DNA of 64,000 bases from JACVRM01 sp963809765 (GCA_963809765.1 CAWEKT010000003.1:992001-1056000), one strand, 5' to 3'; shown: positions 27,029 to 35,923, counted from the first letter of the stretch. Numbers and translations are program-made. Notes: generated by a model from the sequence alone, not told the origin.

Positions 27029-27055
27029 AACGCCAGCATCGCGCCTGGAATTCCC
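27029..27055 (-). promoter_or_regulatory. Putative SigR/SigH-type autoregulated promoter
   Basis: On the minus strand GGGAAT (27055-27050) is followed after 18 bases by GTT (27031-27029), matching the actinobacterial SigR/SigH promoter (GGAAT near -35, GTT near -10, spacing about 18). It lies 37 bases upstream of the sigma start codon. Confidence 0.7.
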
Positions 27056-27111
27056 TCAGCGCTCGCCCTTCGACGGTCGCCGGTGACCGCGAAGCGGGCC
27101 GACGAGACGGA

Positions 27112-27327
27112 TCAGACGGGCTGCTGTTCGCGGAAGCCGGCGCGGCCGAGGGTCTCGAGCAGCGCCTCGCGAGAGGTGGCGTCGTCGTCCCAGGTGAGCG
27201 TGACCTGACCCATGAGGTTGCCGAACGCCGAGACCAGGCCGGGCTCGTCCTTCAGCGCGCCGGCCATGCGGTTGACGCAGCGCTCGCAGCGGATTCCGCT
27301 GACCTGGATCGTCTCCGTCCTCTCCAC
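27112..27327 (-). CDS. Heavy-metal-associated (HMA) domain protein
   Basis: 71 residues from GTG 27327. It is a single ferredoxin-like HMA domain: ETIQVSGIRCERCVNRMAGAL with the CxxC metal site, and the late VTLTWDDDATSREALLETLGRAGF. It could be a copper chaperone; a Cys-x2-Cys pair with Glu-Arg between is less common than the usual MxCxxC, as the Met is replaced by Ile-Arg. It lies upstream of the sigma gene on the same strand. Confidence 0.82.
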   Translation of the reverse strand: MERTETIQVSGIRCERCVNRMAGALKDEPGLVSAFGNLMGQVTLTWDDDATSREALLETLGRAGFREQQPV

Positions 27328-27339
27328 CCGGCGGAAGCC

Positions 27340-27506
27340 TAGAGGCTTGAGGTGAAATTGGCGGCTCTGCGGGGGCGTCATGGGCCAAGCGAGGGCGTCG
27401 CGGCGTCCGCAGGGCAGGCTGTCAGCCTGTTCAAGGGCGACGGGGCGGCCTCGCGCCGCGCCCAGGGCGTCATCCGTTACCCCGGGAATTTCATCTCAAG
27501 CCTCTA
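27340..27506. mobile_element. 167-bp element with 20-bp terminal inverted repeats (MITE-like)
   Basis: Left end TAGAGGCTTGAGGTGAAATT (27340-27359) and right end AATTTCATCTCAAGCCTCTA (27487-27506) are inverted copies with 19 of 20 bases matching. Between them lie 127 bases without a coding frame of quality, a direct repeat of GGGCGTCAT, and a perfect palindrome CAGGCTG-T-CAGCCTG (27415-27429) whose middle equals the core of the dispersed palindrome family. The right end contains the stop codon of the adjacent ligase gene. No target duplication was recognised. A long-range stem in an mRNA is the alternative explanation. Confidence 0.5.
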
Positions 27507-28634
27507 CTCGGGGAGGCTTGCCCTGGCGGGCACTGTCCGCGCCGCCAGCTCGGCAACGACCGCCTCGAGCCCTGCGCGGCGTCCCGTAGCCAGCTGGTCT
27601 TCGCCTTCCGTCCGATCGAGCTCGAGCCCGGCCAGCAGCTCCGCCGAGCCGAGGCCGGCCGCTACCGGCGCGACCAACTCGACGAGCTCGCGCACGAGCT
27701 CCCGTGCCGAGACGAGGCGATCCTCCTGCGGATGGATGAGCTCCGCGTCCAGGCCGCGACGGAGGGCGGCCCAGCGGTTCTGCTGGTAGACGGCGCGCGC
27801 CGGCGGGTCGTAGGCGGGCGGCTCCGCCTGGGCGGCAGTCACGCAGAGCGCTTGCAGCAGGGCGGCGAACCCGGCCGACCGCTCGACCCGAGTCGGCTGG
27901 TCGGGCATGCGCACCTCGAGCGTGCCGAAACGCGGATGGGGGCGGATGTCCCACCAGAGCATCGTGTAGTCCGGGATCAGGTTGACCGCGACCAGCCGCG
28001 TCACGAACTCGTCCCACTCGGCGGCGCTCCGGAACGCGGGCGGCGCCCCGCTGCGCGGCAGCTGCGCGAGGATCTCGGCCCGGTTCGACGCGAGCCCTGT
28101 CTCCTCGCCGGCGAAGTACGGCGAGTTCGCCGACAGGGCAAGCACCGCCGGCAGCCACTGGAGGGCGCCCTCGAGCGCCCGGAAGCACGTCTGCTCGTCC
28201 GGCATGCCGACGTGCACGTGCAGGCCGTTGACCCCCTGCCGGCGCGCGGAGACGCCGGCGTACTCCACGAAGGCTTGGTAGCGCGGCTCGTCGGCGATCT
28301 CCTGCTCCTCCGGCCGGCTGATCGGGTGCGAGCCGGTCGCGAGCAGGAGCAGCCCGCGCTCGCCTGCGAGCTCGGCCGCGGTCTCGCGTAGCGCGCGCAG
28401 TCGCTCGCCCGCCTCCGGCGCACCGTCGCAGATGCCGGTGGTCAGCTCGACCACGCTGGCGAAGAGCTCCTGCTTGATCTGGCCGGTCAGCTCCCGCTGA
28501 GCCGCCGCCTCGATGACGGCAGCCGCTGCCGGCTCGAGGAGCAGGGTGTCCTCGCGAACGAGCATGAGCTCCTCCTCGAGCCCGAGCGACCAGGCAGAGC
28601 TCTCACCCCACCGCGCAACCTCACGTTCCGCCAT
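27504..28634 (-). CDS. Carboxylate-amine ligase, YbdK/GCS2 family
   Basis: 376 residues from ATG 28634. The N-terminus WSLGLEEELMLV is the GxExE motif of glutamate-cysteine ligase type 2. VNGLHVHVGMP and LSANSPYFAGEETGLASNR are the other family blocks, with WDIRPHPRFGTLEVRMPDQP near the end. YbdK-type enzymes ligate glutamate to cysteine weakly in vitro; the physiological product in actinobacteria is uncertain because mycothiol replaces glutathione there. Intact frame. Confidence 0.87.
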   Translation of the reverse strand: MAEREVARWGESSAWSLGLEEELMLVREDTLLLEPAAAAVIEAAAQRELTGQIKQELFASVVELTTGICDGAPEAGERLRALRETAAELAGERGLLLLATGSHPISRPEEQEIADEPRYQAFVEYAGVSARRQGVNGLHVHVGMPDEQTCFRALEGALQWLPAVLALSANSPYFAGEETGLASNRAEILAQLPRSGAPPAFRSAAEWDEFVTRLVAVNLIPDYTMLWWDIRPHPRFGTLEVRMPDQPTRVERSAGFAALLQALCVTAAQAEPPAYDPPARAVYQQNRWAALRRGLDAELIHPQEDRLVSARELVRELVELVAPVAAGLGSAELLAGLELDRTEGEDQLATGRRAGLEAVVAELAARTVPARASLPE

Positions 28635-28895
28635 CCCGGAATGATCGCGAAACGGGAGGATCGCCCGCGCAGGCCGGTGTTTACTCGCCGAAGGGCGGCT
28701 TGCGCGCCCGAGAGGCACACCGCGGGAAGCGCGTCAGATCAGAAGCCGTCAAACGCCGAACCCCGCGACCAACCGCCGGCTCCGCCCGCCTCGCGCACCA
28801 CGCTCACGCACGCAAGGAGGGGGCACACGGGGGAACCAGGTAACCGCATCCCCCTGGTTCCCCCGTGAAAGCGAGCGAAGCGAAGCGAAAAGCGT

Positions 28896-28917
28896 CGAGG
28901 GCCCTTGCGGGCCCTCG
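28896..28917 (-). terminator. Likely terminator of the HtrA gene
   Basis: A 9-pair GC-rich stem with loop TTGC located 55 bases past the HtrA stop on the minus strand, followed by GACGCTTTTCGCTT, a weak T-run. Confidence 0.6.
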
Positions 28918-28939
28918 GCGTTGCGGGAGGAGAGGAGTT

Positions 28940-28960
28940 GGCCCCGCGCAAGGCGGGGCC
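28940..28960 (-). terminator. First of two tandem stem-loops after the HtrA gene
   Basis: Arms GGCCCCGC and GCGGGGCC around five bases, 12 bases past the stop codon. No clear T-run; with the next stem it probably forms a tandem terminator. Confidence 0.5.
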
Positions 28961-28971
28961 TGGGAGGACGG

Positions 28972-30171
28972 CTAACCGCGAGGGGAGGAGGGCTGCCGTC
29001 CAAGCTTGACCTTGACCACGAAGCGCTCGCCGTTGCGGCGCACGTCGAGCTTGACGCTGTCGCCGGGCTCCTTGGCCGAGACGATGTCCCGCAGGCGCTG
29101 GACATCGGTGAGGCGCCGCCCGTCGGCGGCGACCAGGATGTCGCCTCCGACGATCCAGCTCTCCCCGTCGACGGTGACGGTCTGCGTGCCGCCGTGCAGT
29201 CCGGCATTCGCTGCACCGGTGTTCGGAAAGACCTCGGCAACGAGCAGGCCTGTTTGCACGGGGAAGCGGAAGAGCAGTGCGATCTCACGCGTGAGCGGCT
29301 TGGCGCGCAGGCCGAGCTCCGCATGCTCGACGTGACCCCGGTCGATGATCTCGGCCACGACGTCCCTGACCGTGTTGATCGGGACGGCGAAGCCGAGACC
29401 CACGTTGCCGCCGGTACGGGTCGCAATCTGTGTGTTGACGCCGATCACCCGGCCGGCGGCGTTGATCAGCGGCCCGCCCGAGTTGCCCTGGTTGATGGCC
29501 GCGTCGGTCTGGATGACCTGGTCGATGAGGTACTGGTTGGGCGCCTGGATCTCCCGGCCGACCGCGCTGACGATGCCGGCGGTGACGGTGCGCTCGTAGC
29601 CGAGGGGGTTGCCGATCGCGACGACCTCGTCGCCGACGCGGACACCGTCGGAGTTGCCGAGCGCGAGGGGAGTGAGCGCGCGCGAGTCGGCGTCGATCTT
29701 GAGGACGGCGATGTCCGTGGACGGGTCCCTGCCGACGACGCGTGCGGTGAGGCTCTCGTTGTTGGAGAAGCTCACCTTGATCGCCGACGCGCCCTGGATC
29801 ACGTGGTAGTTCGTGACGATGTAGCCGCTCTTGTCGATGACGAAGCCGGAGCCGAGGCCGGTCTGCTCCTGGGAGGGGATGAACCCGAACGGGTCCGCCG
29901 ACTCGACGACGCTCGTCGTCGAGACGCGCACGACGGCCGGGCGGCTGCGCTCGTAGACCTCGCCGATCGAGAGGCGCTCGCCAGCACCACGGAATGCGGG
30001 AGGGGCCGTGATGCTGGCGTTGAACGCGCCTGCTGTTTCGGGCATCGGCGTCTCCTCGGGATCGATGTCCCAGAGGAGCGCCGCGCCCCCCAATGCGACC
30101 ATGCCGCCGGCCAGCGCCGCCGCTGCGAGTACGGCGGCTTGTGAGAGAGGTCCCGTGCGGATCGGTCGCAT
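28972..30171 (-). CDS. HtrA/DegP-like trypsin protease with PDZ domain
   Basis: About 399 residues. An N-terminal membrane anchor (AAVLAAAALAGGMVALGGAALLW) is followed by the S1C protease domain: His in YIVTNYHVIQG, Asp in DPSTDIAVLKI, Ser in AINQGNSGGPLIN. The C-terminal PDZ domain has GGDILVAADGRRLTDVQRLRDIV. It acts outside the membrane in protein quality control. It lies 180 bases downstream of phoU on the same strand, with GGTTATAAC just before it as a possible -10 element, so it may have its own promoter. A second HtrA gene lies at 60931. Confidence 0.93.
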   Translation of the reverse strand: MRPIRTGPLSQAAVLAAAALAGGMVALGGAALLWDIDPEETPMPETAGAFNASITAPPAFRGAGERLSIGEVYERSRPAVVRVSTTSVVESADPFGFIPSQEQTGLGSGFVIDKSGYIVTNYHVIQGASAIKVSFSNNESLTARVVGRDPSTDIAVLKIDADSRALTPLALGNSDGVRVGDEVVAIGNPLGYERTVTAGIVSAVGREIQAPNQYLIDQVIQTDAAINQGNSGGPLINAAGRVIGVNTQIATRTGGNVGLGFAVPINTVRDVVAEIIDRGHVEHAELGLRAKPLTREIALLFRFPVQTGLLVAEVFPNTGAANAGLHGGTQTVTVDGESWIVGGDILVAADGRRLTDVQRLRDIVSAKEPGDSVKLDVRRNGERFVVKVKLGRQPSSPRG

Positions 30172-30349
30172 CACTTCGCGTTATAACCGCGCCTTCTTGG
30201 GAACCCGTGAGGGCCGATTAAGCCGCCGCTGTACCTCTGTTAAGCACTGTTGGCGACGCCGAGCGGCCGCAGTCTAGCCAGGGGCCGCAACGGCGGACAG
30301 AACCGGCTCGGGGCGGCGAGGCGGCGGCTCGTGCCGTCGGTTCGGCGGC

Positions 30350-31021
30350 TCAGCCGGCGGGGTGCGACGCGTCGGTGAACTCGCGGAACTCGCCCGTGAC
30401 CAGGTAGGCCGTCTGCTCGCCGATGTCGACGGCGTGGTCGCCGATGCGCTCGAGGCAGCGAGACACGACGATCATCCGCAGGCCCCACTCGCGGAGCTGC
30501 ACATTGCTCCCGAGCGCCAGCACGTGCTGGACGGCGCGACGGTTCGCCCGGTCGATCAGCTCGTCCAGATCGACCAGCGACTCGGCGCCCTGCAGGTCGC
30601 GGTCGACGAACGACTGCAGCGCGACCTTGAGCATCTCCTCGCCGCGGGCGGCCATCTCCTCGAAGGCCTCGACGAGCTTCGCGTCGGGGGCGACCTCGTA
30701 GACGAGCTTGCTCAGCTTGGCGATCGTGACGCAGAGGTCCGCGATGCGCTCCAGCGAGAGGTTGATGTGGATGACCGCGAGCACGAAGCGCAGGTCGCTG
30801 GCCACCGGCGTCTGGCGCGCGAGCAGCGACTCGACACTCGTCTCGATCGTCATGTAGCGCGCATCGACCTCGTCGTCGAAGGCAATGACCTCGTCCGCGA
30901 GCTCGGGGTCACGCTCCCCGAGCGCCTGGATCGCGCCGCGCAGCGAGCGCATGCAGAGCTCGCCCTCCTCCATCAGCGTCGCCTGCAGCAGATCGAGCTC
31001 CTGCTGCAGGCCGATGCGCAT
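30350..31021 (-). CDS. phoU: Phosphate-uptake regulator PhoU
   Basis: 223 residues, two PhoU repeats of three-helix bundles. Each repeat shows the E/DxxxD pattern: DDEVDARYMTIETSVESLLARQTP with LRFVLAVIHINLSLERIADLC, then DLDELIDRANRRAVQHVL with LRMIVVSRCLERIGDHAVDIGEQ. Couples Pst transport to the PhoR kinase. Start ATG 31021, 22 bases after pstB; the frame is intact. Confidence 0.93.
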   Translation of the reverse strand: MRIGLQQELDLLQATLMEEGELCMRSLRGAIQALGERDPELADEVIAFDDEVDARYMTIETSVESLLARQTPVASDLRFVLAVIHINLSLERIADLCVTIAKLSKLVYEVAPDAKLVEAFEEMAARGEEMLKVALQSFVDRDLQGAESLVDLDELIDRANRRAVQHVLALGSNVQLREWGLRMIVVSRCLERIGDHAVDIGEQTAYLVTGEFREFTDASHPAG

Positions 31022-31043
31022 GGTCGGCGACTGCTCGACATGG

Positions 31044-31910
31044 CTAGCCGAACCGCCCCGTGACGTAGTCCTCGGTGCGCTTGTCCGAGGGCTGCGTGAA
31101 GATCTTGTTGGTCGAGTCGTACTCGACCAGGATCCCGGTGCGCTGGCCCTCCTCGCCGCGGTGACGGAGAAGAACGCGGTCATGTCGGCGACGCGTGCGG
31201 CCTGCTGCATGTTGTGGGTGACCACCACGATCGTGTAGTCGCGCTTGAGCTCGTGCATCAGATCCTCGATGCGCGTCGTCGCGATCGGGTCGAGCGCCGA
31301 GGCGGGCTCGTCCATCAGGAGCACGTCGGGCTCGACGGCCAGGCAGCGCGCGATGCAGAGCCGCTGCTGCTGGCCGCCCGAGAGGCCGAGCGCGCTGCTC
31401 TTGAGCCGATCCTTGACCTCGTCCCACAGCGCCGCCTGGTGCAGCGCGCGCTCGACGCGCTCTTCGAGGCTCTTCGTCATGCCGAGCACGCGCGGGCCGA
31501 ACGCGACGTTGTCGTAGATCGACTTCGGGAACGGGTTCGGCTTCTGGAAGACCATGCCGATCCGCTTGCGAACCTCGACCGGGTCGACGTCGTGACCGTA
31601 GAGGTCCTGACCGTGGTAGAGGATCGAGCCGTGGATGCTCGGCGCCGGGAATCAGCGCGTTCATGTGGTTGAAGCAGCGGATGAACGTGCTCTTGCCGCA
31701 GCCGGACGGGCCGATGAAGGCGGTCACGTAGTTCCGGTAGATCTCGAGTGAGACGTCCTGCAGCGCCATGTTGCCGCTGTACGAGACGCCGAGCTCCTCG
31801 ACGTCGAAGACGACCTCGCGCACCGCCGGTGACGGCGCCGGGCGCCGCTCGGCGACCGTGCCGACGTTCACGTCGAGGTTCGGGGCCGCGGGCGCATGAG
31901 CCTCAGGCAC
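31044..31910 (-). CDS. pstB: Phosphate ABC transporter ATP-binding protein (frame shifted)
   Basis: The ABC ATPase of the Pst system. Walker A is AFIGPSGCGKSTFIRCFNHMN, signature LSGGQQQRLCIARCLA, Walker B DVLLMDEPASALDP, with the PstB-specific KPNPFPKSIYDNVAFG. The C-terminus is YDSTNKIFTQPSDKRTEDYVTGRFG. Frame changes occur near 31648 and 31155; all core motifs are preserved. Starts at GTG 31910, 6 bases after the pstA stop. Confidence 0.92.
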   Translation of the reverse strand: MPEAHAPAAPNLDVNVGTVAERRPAPSPAVREVVFDVEELGVSYSGNMALQDVSLEIYRNYVTAFIGPSGCGKSTFIRCFNHMNALIPGAEHPRLDPLPRSGPLRSRRRPGRGSQADRHGLPEAEPVPEVDLRQRRVRPARARHDEEPRRARRARAAPGGAVGRGQGSAQEQRARPLGRPAAAALHRALPGRRARRAPDGRARLGARPDRDDAHRGSDARAQARLHDRGGHPQHAAGRTRRRHDRVLLRHRGEEGQRTGILVEYDSTNKIFTQPSDKRTEDYVTGRFG

Positions 31911-31916
31911 GGTTTC

Positions 31917-32813
31917 TTACCACCTTCGCTGGTAGCGGTTGCGGATCCAGATCGCGAACGCGTTCAGCGTGAGCAGGATCAGCAGCAGGACCATGATCGC
32001 AGCGGCCGCCAGGATGCGGAACTCGTCCTGCGGCAGCAGGACCCACTGGAAGATCTGAATCGGCAGCGCGGTGAAGTCGCCCATCAGCGTCGGGTTGAAG
32101 GCGACGTACGAGGCCGCCCCGACGAGCAGCAGCGGCGCCGTCTCGCCGAGCGCCGCGGGAGAGCGCGAGGATCGTTCCGGTCGCGATCCCCGGGATCGCC
32201 GCCGGCAGCACCTGCCGCCAGACGACCTGCCACTTGGTCGCGCCCGAGCGCGTACGCCCCCTGCCGGATCGAGTCGGGCACGGCGCGGATCGCCTCGCGC
32301 GCGGCGATGATCACGGTCGGCAGGACGAGCAGCGTCAGGATCATCGCGCCGGCCAGCAGCACGCGCCCGAGACCGAGTCCGCGGACGAGAAACGCGAGCC
32401 CGAGGATCCCGTAGACGATCGACGGCACGGCAGCGAGGTTCTGGATGTTGACCTCGAGCAGCCGGTTGTACCAGCGGTCGCGCCGCGCGTACTCCTCCAG
32501 GTAGATCGCCGTGCCGACACCGAGCGGCACGCTCATGGCGAGCAGCAGCACGCCGAGGTAGATCGTGGCCAGGATCGCCGGCCGCGCGCCCGGCGATCTG
32601 CGGATCGGGCGAGGGCGACTCGAGGAAGAGCACGGCGTCGAACCACTGCGACGCCCGTGGTCGAACGACCTGGATGATGCAGCGCCCCCAGCGTGACGAG
32701 GCCGACGCCGACCGAGAGCAGCGAGGAAGGCGTAGAAGAGGCGACCCCGACCAGAGGCCGCGCGGCCGGTCGGACCGCAGACCGGAAGGCTCGGCCGGCG
32801 CGACGGCGCTCAC
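31917..32813 (-). CDS. pstA: Phosphate ABC transporter permease (frame shifted)
   Basis: About 295 residues with six membrane helices expected. Recognisable parts are LLLAMSVPLGVGTAIYLEEYA, VNIQNLAAVPSIVYGILGLAF, the EAA-type loop REAIRAVPDSIRQGAYALGATKWQ and ALGETAPLLLVGAASYVAFNP. The C-terminus is LTLNAFAIWIRNRYQRRW. Several +1 steps (near 32690, 32600, 32250 and 32160) interrupt the frame. The GTG start overlaps the pstC stop (GTGA). Confidence 0.88.
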   Translation of the reverse strand: MSAVAPAEPSGLRSDRPRGLWSGSPLLRLPRCSRSASASSRWGRCIIQVVRPRASQWFDAVLFLESPSPDPQIAGRAAGDPGHDLPRRAAARHERAARCRHGDLPGGVRAARPLVQPAARGQHPEPRCRAVDRLRDPRARVSRPRTRSRARAAGRRDDPDAARPADRDHRRARGDPRRARLDPAGGVRARARPSGRSSGGRCCRRRSRGSRPERSSRSPAALGETAPLLLVGAASYVAFNPTLMGDFTALPIQIFQWVLLPQDEFRILAAAAIMVLLLILLTLNAFAIWIRNRYQRRW

Positions 32814-33749
32814 TCGTAGACCTCTCGGAAGCGGCGGACGAGGCGGATCGCGATCACGTTCATGAAGAAGCGTCAGCACGAACAGAGCCGCGCCGACGGC
32901 GAAGATCGTCTTGTACTCGATCGAGCCGGTCGGGCACGTCACCCTGGCCCGTCGCGCCGATGAACGCCGTCATCGTCTGGATCTCGACTGCGCGGGTCGG
33001 CCGTCAGCTGGGGCAGACCGCCCGCGGCGATCAGCACGATCATCGTCTCGCCGACGGCGCGGGAGACGCCGAGCACGAAGGAGGCGATGATCCCGGAGAT
33101 CGCGGCCGGAACGACCACCTTCGTCGACACCTGCATGCGCGTCGACGCCGAGCGCGTAGGCGCCGTCGCGCAGGTCACGCGGCACGGCAGCCATGGCGTC
33201 CTCGGAGATGGAGCCGACGGTCGGAATGAGCATCACGCCCATGACCAGCCCGGCGGCGAGCGCGTTGAAGGCCCCGACGTGCACGCCGACGTCGCTGAGC
33301 AGCGGCGTGACGAACGTGAGCGCGAAGAAGCCGTAGACGACCGTCGGGACACCGGCGAGCACCTCGAGCGTCGGCTTCAGGATCGAGCGCGTGCGCATCC
33401 CCGGCGTACTCGCTCAGGAAGATCGCGGTGCCGAGGCCGAACGGAATGCAGACGAGGCACGCGATCGCGCGTCACGAGCAGCGTCCCGGCGACGAGCTCG
33501 CACGACACCGAAGCTACGACGGCTCGAAGAGCGGCGTCCACTCGCGTGCCGGTGACGAAGTCGACGATCGACACCTCGCGGAAGAACTCGATCGCCGGCT
33601 CGAAGAGCGCGACGCACGATCCCGAGCGTCGTCAGGACGGAGACGAACGCGCAGAGGGCGAGGACGCCCTTGACGACGTCCTCGCCCCAGCGCCTGCGCT
33701 CGGCGCGGAGCCGGATCGGCCCCGCGCCGGTGAGCTCAGGTGTCGTCAC
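32810..33749 (-). CDS. pstC: Phosphate ABC transporter permease (frame shifted)
   Basis: The second Pst permease. Visible blocks are TPELTGAGPIRLRAERRRWGEDVVKGVLAL at the start, LKPTLEVLAGVPTVVYGFFAL, the EAA-type segment SEDAMAAVPRDLRDGAYALG, and SFVLGVSRAVGETMIVLIAAGG, ending IAIRLVRRFREVYE. At least five +1 steps are needed (between 33600 and 32860). GTG start at 33749. Confidence 0.88.
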
Positions 33750-33768
33750 GTGCGGTGACTCGTCCCTC

Positions 33769-34724
33769 CTAGTTCGGGTTCTTGATGGCGACGTTGTACT
33801 GCCGCTTCGCCTTCGCCAGCTGCTGCTTCGTCAGCGGAACCATGTCGGCGGCCGTCGCGATCGCGACCTCGTTGGCGATCATGTAGCGTGACGTACGCCT
33901 TGACGACCGCTCGCTGGAACGACGTCCGCTTCACGTAGATGAAGAGCCCGCGTGACGAGCGGCTTGTAGGCGCGGTTCTGCACACGCTGCGACGCTCGGC
34001 GTCGAGCAGCCGTCCCCGGCGTTCACGCCGAGCAGCTTGAGGCGGTCCTTGTTCTCGAGGTAGTACGAGAGCCCGAAGTAGCCCATCGAGCCCCGGTCCC
34101 CGGCGACGCCCTCGACGAGCACGTTGTCGTTCTCGCTCGGCGTGTAGTCGGAGCGGCTCTGCCGTCGCCCGGCCGTTGATCTTCTCGGTGAAGAACTCGA
34201 ACGTGCCGGAGTCGGTGCCCGGGCCGTACAGCTTCAGCGGCGACGTCCGGGAACGCCGGTGCGGACCTCGTTCCAGTTGTCGACCTTCGACCCCGTGTTC
34301 CAGATCTTCTTGAGCTCGTCCGTCGTGAGGCAGGTCGCCCAGCTGTTGCTCCTGCTGACGACGATCGAGATGCCGTCGTTGGCGACGAGGAACTGGATGT
34401 AGCGGATGCCGGCCGAGTGACACTTCGCGGCCTCCGAGTAGCTGATCGGGCGCGAGGCGTTCGCCATGTCGATCTCGCCCTTGCAGAAGCGCTCGAAGCC
34501 GCCACCCGTGCCGGAGACGCCGACGGTGACCCGCGCGCCCCGGTTGGCACGCTGGAACCGCTCGGCCGCCGCCTGCGCGAACGGGGCGACGGTGCTCGAG
34601 CCGTCCATCGAGATCGATCCCGAGACGGCTGGCCCGGCCGAACCTCGCGGCCGCAGCGATGGCTGCGAGCGCAGCGACTGCGGCCGACGAGCAGGCCGAG
34701 ACGCCAGACTGACTTCCGAATCAT
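33769..34724 (-). CDS. pstS: Phosphate-binding protein PstS, first copy (frame shifted)
   Basis: Periplasmic-type phosphate receptor. A signal segment starts at ATG 34724 and is broken by a shift. The core shows SISMDGSSTVAPFAQAAAERF (phosphate site DGSSTV), VGVSGTGGGFERFCKGEIDMANASRPI, YGPGTDSGTFEFFTE and the late GLSYYLENKDRLKLLGV. The C-terminus AIKNPN comes after several +1 shifts (near 34650, 34245, 34165, 33985, 33950 and 33890). It lies 19 bases upstream of pstC and is preceded by its own PHO box. Confidence 0.9.
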
Positions 34725-34796
34725 GCTGACTCTTCCCTCCAGACGTCGTTGACGGCCGCATTGTCATCCGCCCCCGGCGGACCTGGGCAGAAAGAC

Positions 34797-34824
34797 GGTG
34801 AATCCGCGTGACGTTCTGGTGAAC
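34797..34824 (-). promoter_or_regulatory. PHO box upstream of first pstS
   Basis: Minus strand reads GTTCACCAGAA, CGTCACGCGG, ATTCACCGTC: three direct repeats of about 11 bases with the GTTCACC core in the first and third. One unit is a base short, which could be an indel in the consensus. It lies 72 bases upstream of the pstS start and begins 4 bases before the end of the preceding gene. Confidence 0.7.
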
Positions 34825-34828
34825 GCGC

Positions 34829-35849
34829 TCACCCGTCCTCCACGTCGAGGCCGGCGCCCTCGAGCACGGTCAGCGCGCGCGACGACCTGCTCGTCGGTCA
34901 GCGGCACGAACTGCGCCGTCCGGGCGATCGTGCCGCCTGGTTGTCGAGAAGAACGGTGAGGAACGCGTCGACCTCGATCTTGCTGCAGCGCGTCCTCGCG
35001 CACGTACATGAGCAGCGGGCGAGCCAGCGCGTACGACTCGTCCTGCACGGTCTGCTCGGTCGGCTCGACACAGTCGCCCTCCCCGCGGAGCGCGACCGTC
35101 TTGACGCGATCGTCGTTCTCGAGCGCGTAGGACAGGCCGAGGTAGCCGAGACCGCCCGGCGGCTGCCGCCGACCGCCTCCACGATGACGTTGTCGTTCTC
35201 GCTGAGCGCTGTAGTCGCTCCGGCTCGCGCCCTCCTCTCCGTTGATCGTCTCGGTGAAGAAGTCGAAGGTGCCCGAGTCGGTGCCCGGGCCGGAGAGATG
35301 GAGCCGCTCGTCGGGGAAGCTCGGGTCGACGTCGCTCCAGCTGTCGACCTCGGAGCCACGGTTCCAGATTGCGCGCGAGCTGTCCGGTCGACAGGCAGTT
35401 CGGCCCAGGTGTTGTCGCGACTGGCGATCACGGCGATGCCGTCGTTCGCCACGTGGAGCTCGAGGAACTCGATCCGCTCCTTCGCGCACGCGGCTACTTC
35501 CTCCTCGTCGATCGGGCGCGAGGCGTTTGTGATCTCGATCTCGCCGGCGCAGAACTTCTCGAAGCCGCCGCCGGTGCCGGACGCACCCACGGTGATTCGG
35601 ACACCCGGGCTCTGCCGTGCGGAAGCGCTCGGCGGCAGCGGTGGCGAACGGCTGCAGCGTGCTCGATCCGTCGATCCGGATCGTGCCTGAGAGGGCGACC
35701 TCCTCTTCGCCGAAGCCCTCGGTCGCCTCCTCGTCGCTCAGAGTGGTCGTGGGCGCACTCACGTCGCTCGGGCGCTCACGCCCGCAGCCCGCCGCCACGA
35801 CGAGCGCGAGCAGCAGCAGCGTCAGGGCACGGAGGGACGCTTTGGGCAC
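34829..35849 (-). CDS. pstS: Phosphate-binding lipoprotein PstS, second copy (frame shifted)
   Basis: A second phosphate receptor with a lipobox (LVVAAGCGRE), so lipid-anchored. The core has TIRIDGSSTLQPFATAAAERF, VGASGTGGGFEKFCAGEIEITNASRPI, SGPGTDSGTFDFFTETINGEE and LGYLGLSYALENDDRVKTV. It ends LTVLEGAGLDVEDG. Several +1 steps split it (near 35605, 35385, 35210, 35160, 34985, 34940 and 34880). It precedes the first pstS in the operon and is the first gene after the PHO box at 35891. Closer to the phoR side, so it may be expressed with the operon from that box. Confidence 0.9.
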
Positions 35850-35890
35850 TGCCGAGATTGTCGGCGCGGTGACAGGCTTCCGGGGTCGTC

Positions 35891-35923
35891 GGCTGGTGAA
35901 GAAAATGTGTCGCGCTGGTGAAC
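35891..35923 (-). promoter_or_regulatory. PHO box upstream of second pstS
   Basis: Minus strand: GTTCACCAGCG, CGACACATTTT, CTTCACCAGCC, three 11-base units that fit the actinobacterial PHO box (GTTCACC plus four bases, repeated). It sits 42 bases upstream of the pstS start codon and just after the phoR stop. Confidence 0.8.

Larger units (their letters stand above)
28635..28971. other. 337-base gap rich in hairpins, no gene
   Basis: No coding frame. It holds three strong stem-loops. At 28827-28866 the arms ACGGGGGAACCAGG and CCTGGTTCCCCCGT (14 pairs, loop 12). At 28896-28917 the arms CGAGGGCCC and GGGCCCTCG (9 pairs). At 28940-28960 the arms GGCCCCGC and GCGGGGCC. Between the first two is a tandem AGCGA/GCGAA tract (28870-28890). 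Confidence 0.8.

Noticed and set aside
27420..27430. A ninth full copy of the dispersed palindrome at 27415-27429
   Set aside because: Only the inner GGCTGTCAGCC matches; the outer bases are CA..TG rather than GT..AC, so it is noted as related but not counted as a copy.
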